Assembly: GCA_963693305.1 (NCBI GenBank)
Contig: OY855906.1
Span: forward strand, 3,232,001-3,296,000
DNA length: 64,000 nt
DNA from: Meandrina meandrites
Taxonomy: Eukaryota > Cnidaria > Anthozoa > Scleractinia > Meandrinidae
Direction: 5' to 3'
Each line of letters opens with the position of its first letter. Within the stretch, counting starts at the first letter, position 1. The notes below the pieces were generated by a model that saw only the letters and a list, made by a program, of their open reading frames with translations, searched no databases and was not told the origin of the DNA. The position numbers and the translations under genes were made by a program. Below are positions 49,865-61,972 of the stretch, piece by piece.

Positions 49865-52800
49865 CTGTCAACGTGTGGCATTTGTTAGGGGTGGAACAGT
49901 ATAACTGCATGCATTCTGACACACTGAAACACTTATTTTTAAAAGCTTGTTTCAGGCTCCTCTCAGCATGTTGAAGAACTGACAATAATGTCTGAACAAG
50001 AAAAAGAAACAAGGGAGGAGTGATGGTAATAAATTAGCTGGGAGTTCTGGAAGTTCTAATTTAAGCTCTCCAAGATTCCCAGGCTAATTGGTTAATGAAT
50101 TTCCGATACTTTGTGGAGCCATAAAGCATATGACCTCACAAAAATTATAGCGGAGCTCCTGCATGCGAAGCGTGCCAGCGGAGCACCATGGGTAAGGATT
50201 TTTGGCAAACCCATGAGAGGAGTCCCAAGACAGGTGAATGGCATCTCCTCTTATCCGTATGTACGTTAACAGGTTGTCAGCTTACATCTTTGATATTGGA
50301 CATCCATGTCATGGTAAATTGACAGCTGTCAAAACAAGGTCTCCACTGACCAGTATCACATGACCATATTGCGAGCTCAGTTACCGTGCCAAGCTCATCA
50401 AGATCACGTTTTTTTTTTTAAGTTAACCACTGACAAGGTAATAGTTTTCCATTTGTTGCAGGCTTTAAGTCCTATTTTTTCTCTCTCTAGGGTAATGACA
50501 GCATTTTGTCAGCGGTATTTCTGCCATTGGAGTAAGTAATTTATTTTGGCTATGGATCTTTCTTCAGTAGCTGCATTTAATAACTTCAATTTTCAATGAG
50601 AGTATTTTCACAAGAACCAGCAAAACATGTATGTGTGGAGCTCCGCTTTTTAGGCTTGACTAAATCTATATATTAGCCCCTACACATCACTTCTGCATGG
50701 TTTAATTTATACTTACCCCAACTTCAAACAAAGAGCTAACAGGCTTATGGTCACTGAGTTTTAGTTTATTATGACTGCGATATTCCAGTTGGTTAACGCC
50801 AGTGCCTCTCCATAAAATACGATCACACCAGGCAGGTGCACGACCTTTTTCACTGAGAAAGAAAGAAAACAGTTATTCATGATCAGCAACAACCCCTATA
50901 TTTCTTAATCTCCAAGAGGTGAAACCCATTCAGTGACATACATCTTGTGTGTGCTTTTTTGTTGTTGTTTTCCCACACTGAAAGTTCAAACATCTTCTCC
51001 TAAATTGACTAGCGTAAGAATTGGTATAACGTCAAAAATAAACCATAACTAAGAGTTCAGTTGGACACCCGGTAATACATCCCAGTTGGCAACTTTTACA
51101 TTATTTTGTACAACCTCTATTACTATATTCACATACGTTTTGTATCAAATTTTACAAATTTTGTTAAAGTCAGTATTGAATTAGCCTAGTGGCCTATCAG
51201 GCAGGAGCTTTTTAAGGTGATTCCACTGAATTGCATTGCGTATCCTTGCTGCGCACAATTTTTCGCGTCATTTAGCGCGTGCACGAGCGCTCGCGCACAC
51301 AACATTACGGCATTTCCTTCAGATTAGGCTTAGCAGGGAAATAAGTGGTTATTTTCTTCTAAACGAGCACGGTGACCCCCATTTTTTAATGCATTAACTT
51401 AAATGACATACGGTTGACTACAATATATCGTGATTTAAAGAAAAGTTGATTATAATTCTATTTTGAGATATTTTTATTTGAATGCTTTAAAAAGCACGTA
51501 TTTTGGTAGTGCTGCTTACGTGCACACGCAGCAAAATCTCTAATTTCTTTTATAATCTCAATTCCAGTTCAATTAAAATAGTTTGTTATGTAAGATTTAA
51601 GTCTATTTTGTATAACTGCTTCGATATTTTAATGCAAGAAATGATTTTTTTCTAGAAATGATAGTTCCCTTTTCGGATTACTAGGATTCCTAATATAAAC
51701 CTCGTGGGTCATATATTTACCATAATAGCCATCCAGGTTGCACAAAAACGAGCACGGTGACCCCTATTTTTTATTGCATTTTTGCAATGCGTATAACACA
51801 ATTATGAACTGGACCGAGTCTTAGAAAATTTTGATTACTCCTTCTTTTTCAGTGGAATCACCTTAAATCTCCATTTCTGTAGCATTAAGTGATTAGTAGT
51901 ATTTCTACTACCCCTGGATGGGATGCTAATCCACTGCAGGGTACCCCCTAGCATTAATTTTGACAGTACCTATATTTATATACCTGGGAGGGGACAGGCG
52001 CCATGAAATAAAGTGCCCTGCCCAAGAACACAATGCAGTGATGAACCCAGAAAATGAAACTGTTTTAATTACCAATTAAAATAAACAATTTTATAATTGT
52101 TGCTTCTTATATTAGTAGGCTGCATATTGATCATTGAAGTTCAACTTACAGTACTAATCAATAACTCTGGCATTTTATACAAGTACAATCCTTACGTTGC
52201 AGAAGTTTAGTTTCATTATTGCTAATCTTCAATGTAGTATGTCATGTAATAATGCACCTTGTGTCCCAATTATCTGTTCCTGGATCATATTTATAAGTTG
52301 GTTTGAACTTGATGTGGCCTTCTTGAAACCGTTTAAAACATTTCTTTTCATTCCTTTGTTTCACCAGCTGATCATTGGCTAGGAGTTCCTCGTACTGTGC
52401 TTCATCTGCCAGTCTTCTCACGAGATCGGTTTCCATGTCGCTTATTCTGTAATTTAAGTCTCCTAACCAGATCACGGCACTGAAAATGAAAAGGATATCA
52501 GAAAAGGCTGGATTTCACTGGTGATACAGTTGTAGTTGGAGTCGTAAAAGCACTTTATATGACCAAGTGAAAATAGAAAATCAGAGTCAAAAGCTGAGTC
52601 ATTTATAAAGTCAACTGAATTAGAGTCATTGGTGTCCATTTTCTCCTGACTCTACATGACTCCATCGCTTATGATCCAGTTCCCAGGCCCAGTTCTAGTA
52701 CTTCCCAAGGTTCTGCTTGCAACTCTGAAAATCTTGTTTTCACTGGATCATAAGCAATGGACTCATAAGCAAAATCAGAAACTCTGCTTATTCTCACTGG

Positions 52801-55800
52801 GGGTTTGATTTTCAGCAAATCCTAATGCTCTGTGCTTGATCTCATTACAACTCTGACTCTGAGTTGGAGCTTACCATTAAATGCATTCACTATAACACAT
52901 GATAGTGCTGCCGACTTACTCATGATCAATGATAGAAGGTGACCCATGAGACCCACTAAACTCCAGCTTGCTTAGAATATCTCTGTAGTCCTGTTGGTTG
53001 AAATAACATATTAAAATAATATTTTTGTATTCCACTGATAACAATAATAATGTCATTTAATAATATCTTTTGGTTCAGAAATTTAACTCCAGTTAGCCAG
53101 TGTAATACTCAGAGCTGCAAAATCAGTCAGTCATTAGGTAATGACCAATTAAGTTTTTCCATGTCAAAAACAAAATCATAGCTACTGCAGCTGGGCATTA
53201 TTTCCAAACATGCATTTCTTTTTTTTTGTCAAATTAATGATCCTTTTTATCCAAGAGGAAAACATTTTTGTTTTGTCCAACCACAAAGGTAACTTAGACA
53301 TACAACCTTTTAACAAAAAAAATACTTTCTTACTGCTAATACACTGAATAACAATTTCTGGGCATTAATGCCAATAAATGGTATTATTACCTGGTTCCTT
53401 CTCTCAAATTCTTCTGTATGAGCTGCGAGATGTGAATTTACAAAACAAATACTTGTATTGTGGATCTGCATCCTTATGGCCACACCTCCTTTGTTACCCT
53501 GTTCACAACCAAAAAATAATGTAACAAACAAATGAACAAACAAACAAACAAAGGACAGAACAGATGGACGGACGGACAAATGAACTGCTCACTGATCACA
53601 CCCAACAACACAAAGCAATATCCACTACATGTATTTCAAGACCAGTGCTTGCAATCATTTACATAAAAAATCCTGGACTTAAAATTAAAAATTACTAAGA
53701 CTTTTATCTTGGGCCTTACCATCAGGCCCATGATTCCAGTAGCTACAGTTTCAGCATCAACTTCAGTGACATAACGCTGATACTTGCTCTTAACAAACAC
53801 CATCAGTAAGATACCAACTAGACGGATGGTCTTCACCTGTATGTGTGGAAACAAATGCTTGACTGTCAAATGTTGTACAGACAAAAGCCAAAGGGGAAAA
53901 GGGAGTTACACCAAGTTTTATAGATCTAATATAGATAGTCAATTTATTTCACAAATATTGTTGTTAAGTTCTCCTAGTTTGAGCCAAGAATAATTTGTTA
54001 GATTCTACACCAAAGTAGACAAGATGTACAGAACCATACTAACCTTAGTGTACTGGGCTTTATGGTGGAGTCCTTGCTCGGCAATCTTTAGCCACTCATC
54101 CTCTCTTGGAGTAACATTTTTAAGCAATGTCTCAGCACTGAGGTCAAGCTCTTGAAAGCTAAAGGAAAACAAAAAAGCTGTCATTTGTTTGTAACTTATT
54201 TTGGCGATCATGTGTGGTGAATGTATTTACAGATATCATCTTACCCCAGGCTGACTACATCAGGTGGGTCTTGATCAGCTGCAAGCCATGGAGAAACGTC
54301 CTCGCTAGGATACTGACCATTGACATTCCATGTTCCAACAAAGATTCTGCATCGCAGATATTAATCACATGATATGTTACTTTACAGGTTTCCTAAAATA
54401 CTAGGGCTCTGAGCTTGACCAAAAATGAATTTAAAATAACTCAGTAACTATCCAATTTAAGCACACTTACACAGTGACAGTGCAGGTCTGTAGATTGCCA
54501 GGAAAAACACTAATAATTATGGACTTCTTGCCACAATTTTATCAACTTTCATCTGTTGACAGTTGTATTGCCGAACCAAGAGATGTTACAGCTGTATTCA
54601 TTTTAATTTTAACATTTTTTGTTACGGCTGGGCTTTCATTGTCCCAGCATGGGTTGCCTGTGTAGCACATTTTAGCTCGCGCATGCGTGCTGCCAGCGTT
54701 CTCGAATGGTGACCACGAGGTCCACCAAGTTATTATCTCAGGTTAACTCAGAAATAGCTCAAGTTTTGTGATTTTAGTCGAGTTTTCCATCTTTTGAGCT
54801 TCTATCATGCGAGTTTGTCGCATGGATCCTCGTGTTAAAGATTAAAGTTGTTGTTACGACGGACTCGTCGATGGTTATGTCGTTGGTTAAGTCACCGTTC
54901 GCAACATTTTTTGAATGTCTAACACTGTGTTTGATGTTGCACAAAAAAAAAATCACTCAAGACATGTAGCCAGGCCTTACATACAGTCTTTTTCTCTCTC
55001 AAGAAATGTGCCATATGTCAGGTGTAGAAACTCATAAATTTTCAAATTCGTAAATTTTCAAACTCATAAATTTTCTCCAAACACAATTTTAGAAATTGGA
55101 ATATTTTCAAAGTTTCTAAACTCACTTCAGCTTTTTGATATGAGTGTATTCTGATTCTCTTGCAGCCATGTGGAGTTTAATAAACCCATCCCTGGCACCA
55201 AAGCTAGTTGGAAGGATAGACCTCCTGGGCAGTGCTGGCGAGTCAGTAGCACTCTTATCCACTTCATCTATTGCCGTTAGACTTGCTGTTGACAATGATG
55301 GGTGGATGGTGGGTGAAGGAGAAAAACCTGGCATTCCAAACACATCCAGTGCTGCATCATCTAGTTTGGATTCTGTGGCTAAAAGTAAAAGGATGTTGAT
55401 ATGTGCATTGGCTACACGAAGAAATGTCAAATGATCATTTTAAAACACCTGCATAATACCAATTCTACATGCACTGAAGCATGTTGTATTGAGGTCACTT
55501 GACAAAATACTACAGTATACCAAAAGTACCGTATTTTCTCAATGTGCAGTTCCAGAAAATATGCATACCCACCCCACAGAAGGTCATTGGAAATTCCAAG
55601 GGGGTGGCCAAACTTTTTAAAGCAAAGTATGGGGCTTAACTGGAATTTCCAGAGGGGTGGGGGATTCAAGCCAAAAAACCTTCTGTGGGAGGGGTATGGA
55701 TATTTTCTGGAACAACACAATTAAACGCCGGCCAGCCGGCCGGCCCCGGCATTTATTTCAAAATTGGCCTTGTGGACCCGGCGTTTATTTGAAACCGGCG

Positions 55801-58800
55801 TTAAATTGGGGCCCGATGTTTACTTATGAAGTGTGCAGCACAATTTTCTGAATTTTTTTCAGACTGATCTATTATCACCCATCCTCCCAGACCTAGGGCA
55901 GTTTGTCAACGTAGAACAACTTTTTCCTTTGTACCGCCCTAGCAAACTGTCCTGAGTCTTTGAGGATGATTATTACCAAAAATTACACAGTCATGTATTA
56001 TATACAGCACATGTATGTTGCAAATCAGAATATGCGGCAAACAGAATGCAAAGAATACAAAAAAAAATAGGAGCAAGTATGGGTACAAAGTTTTTTTTTT
56101 TTAAGTTCTGCATAAACGTTTTTAAGATTATCAAAATACCATAGAGTACTTCTAGTATGTTGCAGTAGTACTATTTAATATGAGAAAAATCAACTTGTTG
56201 GTTCGAACCAAATAAACACCAGGGCCTTGATTAAATGTCCCTGGCGTTTATTTAAAAAATAGCCGTTGTTGCCCGGCACTAATAGTACTGATAGAAGGGA
56301 AACTTCAAACCAAACTGCATTTGAGCCTGTCACCACTCGTCTGATTGATTGATTTATTTGTTGAGAAGTTTGAAAATCCTCCAAAGGTATAAGATGCATG
56401 GCAAAATATTTCCAAACGTAATTAAACTTAAGAATGGAATGACAGTGTTATTTCAAATGGTATTTTGTACCTGTTACAACTTCTAATCCACTTGAACTTG
56501 CTTCTTCAAGATGATTCCAAGGCCAGCCATCTAAAGAAATTTGCAGGCCGGTTAATAGTTTTACGAGTGCTTCAAATGGAAATAATGTTTACTTTGTAAT
56601 AATAATAAATTTGTAATGGAAAGTTTTGCAGGCAAATTTGTTTTGCTACTGTGATTATTTATATTATACTATTGATTGTTGATGCCTTAAGCCAGCTCTA
56701 CAGCTCTCCACCTGTTTGGTAAATTTAGTCAATGCAATTTTCTTTCCACTCACCATGGTGACCAAAATGGTCACAGTCAGGCTTTTAGCCAGGATTTAAA
56801 AAGTGGGAGTCCAAACTTTTCATCAGGCCTGACTCTGTCCCCATAGGAGGGCATGAGGAGCAGGCAAGGTGCTTTCCTGCAGTTATGAGTGCAAAGGTAT
56901 CTAAAGATTGCCAAATTTTCTAAAAAATCCTCTGTACACAGTTATTCATAAATTCAGTTAATTTTCTCTGAAAAGTGACCATCCATAGGACTCCTTGCCT
57001 CCCACATGGCTAAAAGCCTGGTCACAGTTTGGAATGCTAATATTGATGTAGACCTATTTGCTAAACACATTTTATGCAGAAGTACTTTCAAACTTAGTTT
57101 TCATAAATTAATTTACATTTAACACTCACCTATGTTTATAAAACTTTTTCTTCCAATCAGCTGCTGATATTTCTCTATCCATCTAAACTCCGGCACACCA
57201 ACCATATGAGCCCTTTGTCTATAAGCTTTATAGACAAAGCAGAAAATGATTCTCAGTAATAATCAAATGTCAAATCCTAAATAAATATATGTTTAATTAA
57301 ATGAAATGCAATGTACGGCCTTATGCGGTTACTGGCACGATGAGACTAGATGATGATAATGAAATTACAACATATTTTGAAACATCACCCATAAGAAAAA
57401 AGAGAATATTCCATTTTTTTTCAGCACATAAAGAAAGTCTTGTCCAGTAGCCCAGGGTTAGTGGATTTTCCTTTCACTGGCAAACTAGTGGATTTTATTC
57501 ATCACTTGCCTGATGGGTAAGCAAAATTTTACTTGGTAGATGAAATAAGGCCACTGCATGAGATCAAGGCCTTCAGGCTAGCAAATACCAATGGTTCCAA
57601 CTTACCAGAAGGGCAAGCTGGAAAATCCATTTTCTTTGAACCCTGATTTCAATCAGGGAACAGAAGTAATTTTGATTAGGGGATCAGTGGGTAGAATTAA
57701 ACATAATTTGAATCCCTGGATGTACAACAAGTACATCTACTAGACGTATTTTTATTGTTGTTGACAGAGGACATCGCCTTCCCCTCTCCCTGGAAGTCAT
57801 GCATCCTATCAACAAATGAAAGAAATGTCTTCACCTCCAATGGCTTTGTTCAATTCAAGTAAGAAATGTTTTCCTTGTTCATCCTTCTTCACCTCAAACA
57901 CAAGCTTTGTTTGGTCATCAGTCAAGATTTGAAACCTAACAACACCTGCAATAATATAATCACATGCTTTCTTAAACAGTCATTGAAAAATACATCTATA
58001 ATTCAGTATTTATCTTTAATCTGATTCAGTTTACCTTTCAGTTTTGGATGCAGTAATTTTGTTTCTCGATCAGTAATCATTTTTATCTGCAGACAACCAC
58101 ACTAAATATACATTCAAGTATACTGTAAATTATGCATGAATGGCAGTGGCAGATCCAGGGGAGGCCCCCCAATTGTTTTTGGAAATATCGCATTTTCTGT
58201 GCACTGCTGGAATAATATCTTCCCAGAATTTAACATTCATAGTCACACCTTCAAAAGTGCCCCCCTCCCCCCCTTAGCTGAAGGTCTGCATCTACCACTG
58301 GATGGGTTTAGTTTGCAAACTACATAATAGTCTGTTAAAAAAAAAAAGTTCTGCTATATTATATTGCTTGCAAAAGAAAGATGATTCTTTCAAAATTTAT
58401 TGTCTTAATTCGTTTACCTTCTTTGCTACTATCTTCACCAGCTGGTTGATCTACAAGTAGATTAATTGAAATTATAAATTTGAATAACTTAAATTATGTT
58501 TGACTATAAAATTTTTGTTACAATCATTTTGTAAAACACATAAAGGCCTGAAAAGGCACATCAATTTGAAATCAAAGGGTGCTAGGGCCAAGGGATCTGG
58601 ATAATTTCACAAATGACACCATGATTAACAACTCTCAAAATCCCTAGTATCAACAATTATGATTGCAAATCAGAGGATGTATCCTTCATTTATCCATTTT
58701 CATATGTCAACAGCACACAGTTATTTTAGTCCAAATCTGGTATTCATATAGTTTACATATGCCATTGGAATAGAACATTGTTAAATGTATTAAAAATAAT

Positions 58801-61800
58801 ATTATTAATATTGCCAAGAGTACCAGTATATCTAAGAATTAATAAGTGTAGTGTATTATGTTCCTCTATATAAGTACTAATTATATAAGTTTTGCATGAC
58901 ACAGCGTTACTACTATAAGGACATTTCCTGTTACTCAATCATATTGTAAAATTACTTTCCTTAGTAAAAGTAAAATAACTACTGGTAATCACAAGATCAT
59001 GTAACTAAGGAATAGTATCTTGATTATTGAATAAAAAAAGTACATGTGAATTAGAACAATGAAAGGAGTCACTTGATATATGGCTATGCCACAATAAGTA
59101 AATGCAGACACAACAAGAAGACAAAACAGCATGTACCTGTGCCAGCAACAGTTGCATATGAAAAAGGTCCACGAATGGCAAAAACATACAGGATATCTAG
59201 AGACTTTTCATGAAAAGATGAGTCACTGTTCCACTGAAAGATGATCAATCTGTTCAAAAAAAAATTAAGTTATATATGTGACAATTTATTATTAATAAGC
59301 CAATCTGCAACACATGTAGTACATGTACATATGAATAAAGTATTAGAAAAGTGCCATTTACAGGTCAAATTACTCTGTAAATATTGCACTCCACTGTATT
59401 ACACAACAAAAATTTCAATAAAATACCTTTCATGCAAAAACTCATTAATAATTCATAAAGAAAATACAAAAGAAATTAGTGTTTAATGCGTGTCTTTATA
59501 TCTGATTAAGACATGGCTAAACTTTCCGTCCAATTCTCTAGACCAAAATAACCCCAAATCTAAATATAAATGCAAGAATGAGTTGATCTACATCAGAAGA
59601 TTTTGAAGCCATTCAATAAATTTGCAGTTCATGTTTTATCAAGTCTGAAACACTCAGCTGCACCTCGTGTTTTAAACTTGCTGCTCATTTATTAAACATT
59701 ACATAAAATACAAACTCTGTTCTTAATATAACACAAACTACACACTTGTTATGATATGCCATGTCCATGTGGTACTGCACAATAATTACAAAAAGAAACT
59801 ACATGTTATTGTAGTGTTGTTAAATATCAGAAAAAATTACCCAGTATCGAGATTTCTTGCAACAAGAGCTATTAGGCAGCCAACTTTGTTGTTGTCCTTT
59901 AACAGAACTCCTATAGTGCAGTGAATGTTATTAAGGACACAAACACTTGTCGAGCAATTCATGTCAATTCTTTTATCGGAGTAGCTTGAATGCATGATTG
60001 GCTCATTTACATAACTGTACATCATATCTTTCTCATATCACTACCAAGCTTAATTTTACCATCATCTCTTTCATGAATAAAATTTATCTTTGCAGTATGC
60101 GGGACATTTATCACATTTGAACACAGTCATTAGTCAACATGCAGCTTTCAGGAGTCTCCTGGAGCTCAGTCATAGCACATCACACTATTGGGAGAACTTG
60201 GAACTATTCTTTTTTTAGTACATTTGTAGCTTGTGTCACTGATTTATTTCTAATCTTTCCCATTTATTTTATTTTATTATGTATTTTTTTTTGTTACATC
60301 AAACAGATGTGTTTTATCGTTAGTTTTCTGGCATTCCCATTTCTGGAATCGATTCTGCTTTGTTATTTTAACATATTGCTAGAATATAAGTATCAATCAA
60401 AACAGTGTTACATGATCAAACGCTTCTGATCCCAATCCAGTAAACTGAAAATACAGGAAATGAATCAGTTTGACATAAATTATTTTCATCCATTTCACAG
60501 TCCTGTATTATACACAAATAAAAAGGATGTTGGTCGTTTTGCCTACAAGATGATTCGCCTATACTATCACCCTTTTAGAATGAGAAATATACATTGTGCT
60601 TAGCATGTTTGGACTCTCATGTTTTTAGAATAAAGAATAGACATTATGTTCAGACTTCAGAGTAGGCAAAACATCTCAGATCATGTACGCGATCAACTTA
60701 ATTAAGGGAACGTAGGCAAATCGACTTGTAGGCCAAACATCTTATAGGCGAAACTACCAGATTCCTACACAAATATTGTACTTCCAGAAGTGTACTTAAG
60801 AAAAAATTGCAGTACACTCCTTAAATGATACTGCAGTATAATTTGTGAAAATTTATGGCACTGAATCTTGAAGGGGTGGTAAATGGCTAAATTAAGACTT
60901 GATGAGATGGTGAGACTAAATAATATCTTTTGGGTGACCACGAGACTTTTTTAGCCTTGGAAAGGAAATTTAGACTCCAATAAGGCATCAAGAAAAAGTT
61001 CAAGACCAATGAAGTTTGGTGAAAAATCTGCAAGATGTGCATCTTTTGAGGGATCACTTGCCTCCATTCTTGTGTGGTTAAATAAATTAACAGAAAAAAT
61101 TGCAGCATATTAATTATAAATGTTATACCCTTCTGTTCACTCAAGAATATTTAATTACTTTACATTTGCAGAGCCAAGCTGAGAGGTAAACAGACAACAT
61201 GTGGCATTAAATTTATAATCATAACTCTATCATGCCATCGATAGCCTGACAAACCTCACAGTCAAAAACAAAGAAAGTGGTAGGGAATTGTAAACAAAAT
61301 TAAATCGGAAAAAAATTTGACCAAATGATTCTGTGCTGTAAAGTTCAAAGTCTAAGACATCTGTACCACCGCTAGCGCTCCTCAGTGATTATATTGTAAA
61401 GAATGATTTGTATAAAAAGTCTTTTATATCAATGGCTGCATGTGTATTTTCGTCGAGCGAAATCTGCCAATTCCAGCTGTTTTACATGATATTATCTGTT
61501 ATTTAAATGAGCGTCTCGCTGTCAGATCTCGCTTAGATAACCATTACATCATATTCCCTGCCGAACGAACAATGTTAGCTAACACAGTGCCGCTTTGGCT
61601 TGCTAGTGCTGTGACCTTTAGACCAAGTTCTAATACAGTTGTAATAGTTAATCGCGCTCCATAACCTCAACATGATAAACACACGTTAGCTGCGTTTTGA
61701 GGTTTTCGCTGTGATTCGTTTCTTGCATAACTTCACAGCATAACATCGAGTAATTATTTCCCATCAGCTGAAGCAGGCTCAAGCTGTTAAAGTGAGTAGT

Positions 61801-61889
61801 AAATTAACCATAATATATGAATAAAAGGATATTTTTATGCACTTTTCCTCGCTCGTGAGTTCTTTCTGCACTCTTCCAGCAAGATCCAT
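42518..61889 (-). CDS. OCRL: OCRL-type inositol polyphosphate 5-phosphatase
   Basis: Removes the 5-phosphate from PI(4,5)P2 and PI(3,4,5)P3 on endosome, Golgi and ciliary membranes (family knowledge). Domain order is PH, 5-phosphatase, ASH, RhoGAP-like, as in OCRL and INPP5B. From 57945 to the stop at 42518, 21 consecutive exons total 2465 bases, and every junction keeps phase. OCRL rather than INPP5B is favoured by a clathrin-box-like LVDLE after the ASH domain, by closer matches such as [21 protein letters not shown] and IREVPV, and by the C-terminus FGPD, which lacks a prenylation box. The likely start is the ATG at 61889 ([16 protein letters not shown]). An alternative mini-exon at 61972-61947 begins MADDKKYW and ends at a GTGAGC donor. 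Exon joins between 61889 and 58035 are not fully resolved. Exons are listed in the three domain entries. Confidence 0.94.
42769..42986. mobile_element. 218-bp hAT-like MITE, 8-bp target duplication
   Basis: Termini AGGGTAGAAAAGGG and CCCTTTGCTACCCT are inverted repeats with one mismatch. CAATAGAG is duplicated exactly on both sides (42761-42768, 42987-42994). The interior repeats a CACGTGAAAATAG-like motif several times. It sits in the last OCRL intron. Confidence 0.9.
44421..45796. mobile_element. 1.4-kb foldback with CTCTAC/GTAGAG hexamer arms
   Basis: The ends are inverted: GTTTTATGAGGTTGAAATAG then GTAGAAATTTTCGTAGAGCT on the left, and GCTCTACAAAAATTTCTACA then AGCCTCATAAAA on the right. 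Inward, the left arm becomes degenerate CTCTAC/TCTACC tracts (about 44650-44890). The right arm becomes the complementary GTAGAG/TAGAG tracts (about 45170-45430). The middle (44900-45170) is unique. It fills the OCRL intron between exons 45937-45862 and 44193-44066. No transposase is visible. Confidence 0.75.
46185..46509. mobile_element. ~325-bp MITE in OCRL intron
   Basis: GGGTGCTTAACATTT at the left pairs with AAATGGTAAGCACCC at the right. Internal blocks such as CCAGAAACTTTGGTT and AAATGGTAAGC recur in inverted or direct form. No target duplication was certain. Confidence 0.6.
47284..47683. mobile_element. 400-bp near-perfect foldback MITE
   Basis: GCCATGTTCTAAACGAGTAG at the left is the complement of the right end, which closes CTCGTTTAGAACATGGC. 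The arms stay paired almost to the centre (CTTAGTATGGATTGGAGG / CCTCCAATCCATACTAAG near 47490). It lies in the OCRL intron between exons 48629-48533 and 47188-47064 and could form a large hairpin in the pre-mRNA. Confidence 0.92.
48354..48401. mobile_element. 48-bp hairpin element
   Basis: TTGTTCCCAGGGTCTCTTCT pairs with AGAAGAGAGACCCTGAGAAC followed by AA. It resembles the short 7501-7573 type in size and design, but with different ends. Confidence 0.7.
48759..49027. mobile_element. 269-bp MITE, copy 2 (TA flanked)
   Basis: Termini CAGCGGATTCAGGTTGAG and CTCAACCTGAATCCGCTG are perfect 18-bp inverted repeats between TA dinucleotides. The body (TTGCGTTGCAAGGCAAAATG, GGAATGACGACGTTCTGTCT, GGCATTCCCGCCTAGCAACG) matches 30585-30858 throughout. 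It lies in an OCRL intron. Confidence 0.9.
50717..54346 (-). CDS. OCRL: OCRL segment: 5-phosphatase catalytic domain
   Basis: Seven exons: 54346-54245, 54158-54044, 53836-53720, 53498-53391, 52990-52920, 52479-52258 and 50852-50717. All type II 5-phosphatase signatures are intact, in order: [60 protein letters not shown] and SDHKPVS. These supply the Mg-binding Asn/Glu, the catalytic Asp/His and the phosphate contacts known for the family. The enzyme should be active. All introns are GT-AG. Confidence 0.97.
51216..51862. mobile_element. 647-bp element with TTAA duplications
   Basis: GGTGATTCCACTGAA and TTCAGTGGAATCACC are perfect 15-bp inverted termini, each abutted by TTAA (51212-51215, 51863-51866). 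TTAA targets are typical of piggyBac and Kolobok transposons. Inside, GAGCACGGTGACCCC is repeated directly near 51365 and 51750. No transposase. It lies in an OCRL intron. Confidence 0.88.
51875..52060 (-). mobile_element. tRNA-derived SINE (copy 2, inverted, truncated)
   Basis: Read on the minus strand it contains TTGTGTTCTTGGGCAGGGCA, ACCCTGCAGTGGATTAGCAT and CCATCCAGGGGTAGTAGAAA, matching the body and tail of the 416-655 SINE. The tRNA head is missing or unrecognisable. Confidence 0.75.
55126..59910 (-). CDS. OCRL: OCRL segment: PH domain and linker
   Basis: Exons 59910-59841 ([19 protein letters not shown]), 59249-59137 ([20 protein letters not shown]), 58450-58418 (33 bases, uncertain), 58086-58035 ([15 protein letters not shown]), 57945-57835 ([18 protein letters not shown]) and 57225-57130 ([16 protein letters not shown]). 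Linker exons are 56530-56471 and 55372-55126; the latter is Ser/Thr/Pro-rich and unconserved. In the family this domain and linker aid membrane and clathrin binding. The 59137 exon ends in phase 1, whereas 58086 must be entered in phase 0. Either the 58086 acceptor is wrong (an alternative is AG before 58064, giving [10 protein letters not shown]) or an exon is missing. Confidence 0.75.
55549..55713. mobile_element. 165-bp MITE in OCRL intron
   Basis: GTTCCAGAAAATATGCATAC and CCCCACAGAAGGT at the left are matched by ACCTTCTGTGGG and GGATATTTTCTGGAAC at the right. The terminal inverted repeats are about 36 bp with few mismatches. An inner inverted pair (GGAAATTCCAAGGGG / CTGGAATTTCCAGAGG) is also present. 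Confidence 0.82.
56778..57020. mobile_element. 243-bp hAT MITE, 8-bp target duplication
   Basis: CAGGCTTTTAGCCA and TGGCTAAAAGCCTG are perfect inverted termini of the hAT CAGGC type. GTCACAGT is duplicated exactly (56770-56777 and 57021-57028). It lies in the OCRL intron between the exons ending at 57130 and starting at 56530. Confidence 0.93.
57453..57645. mobile_element. 193-bp hAT-like MITE
   Basis: CAGGGTTAGTGGATTTTCC at the left and GGAAAATCCATTTTCTTTGA then ACCCTG at the right form imperfect inverted ends with hAT-like CAGGG tips. No intact target duplication was seen, so it is older or deleted at a flank. Confidence 0.6.
58144..58300. mobile_element. 157-bp MITE (CAGTGGCAGATCCAG termini)
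   Basis: CAGTGGCAGATCCAGG is matched by CTGCATCTACCACTG at the right with two mismatches. The left end resembles CAGGGGCAGATCTAGG at 41745, so these units may be related. Confidence 0.65.
60532..60758. mobile_element. ~227-bp MITE in OCRL 5' intron
   Basis: GGTCGTTTTGCCTACAAGAT at the left pairs with ATCTTATAGGCGAAACTACC at the right. An inner repeat of the same motif (GGCAAATCGACTTGTAGGCC) lies beside the right end. Confidence 0.65.
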
Positions 61890-61972
61890 AGTGAAATGGT
61901 CGTCTGTTAGGCTTGAATCAGCTGCTTCTTTCCCTCGACTGCTCACCGCCAATACTTCTTGTCATCCGCCAT

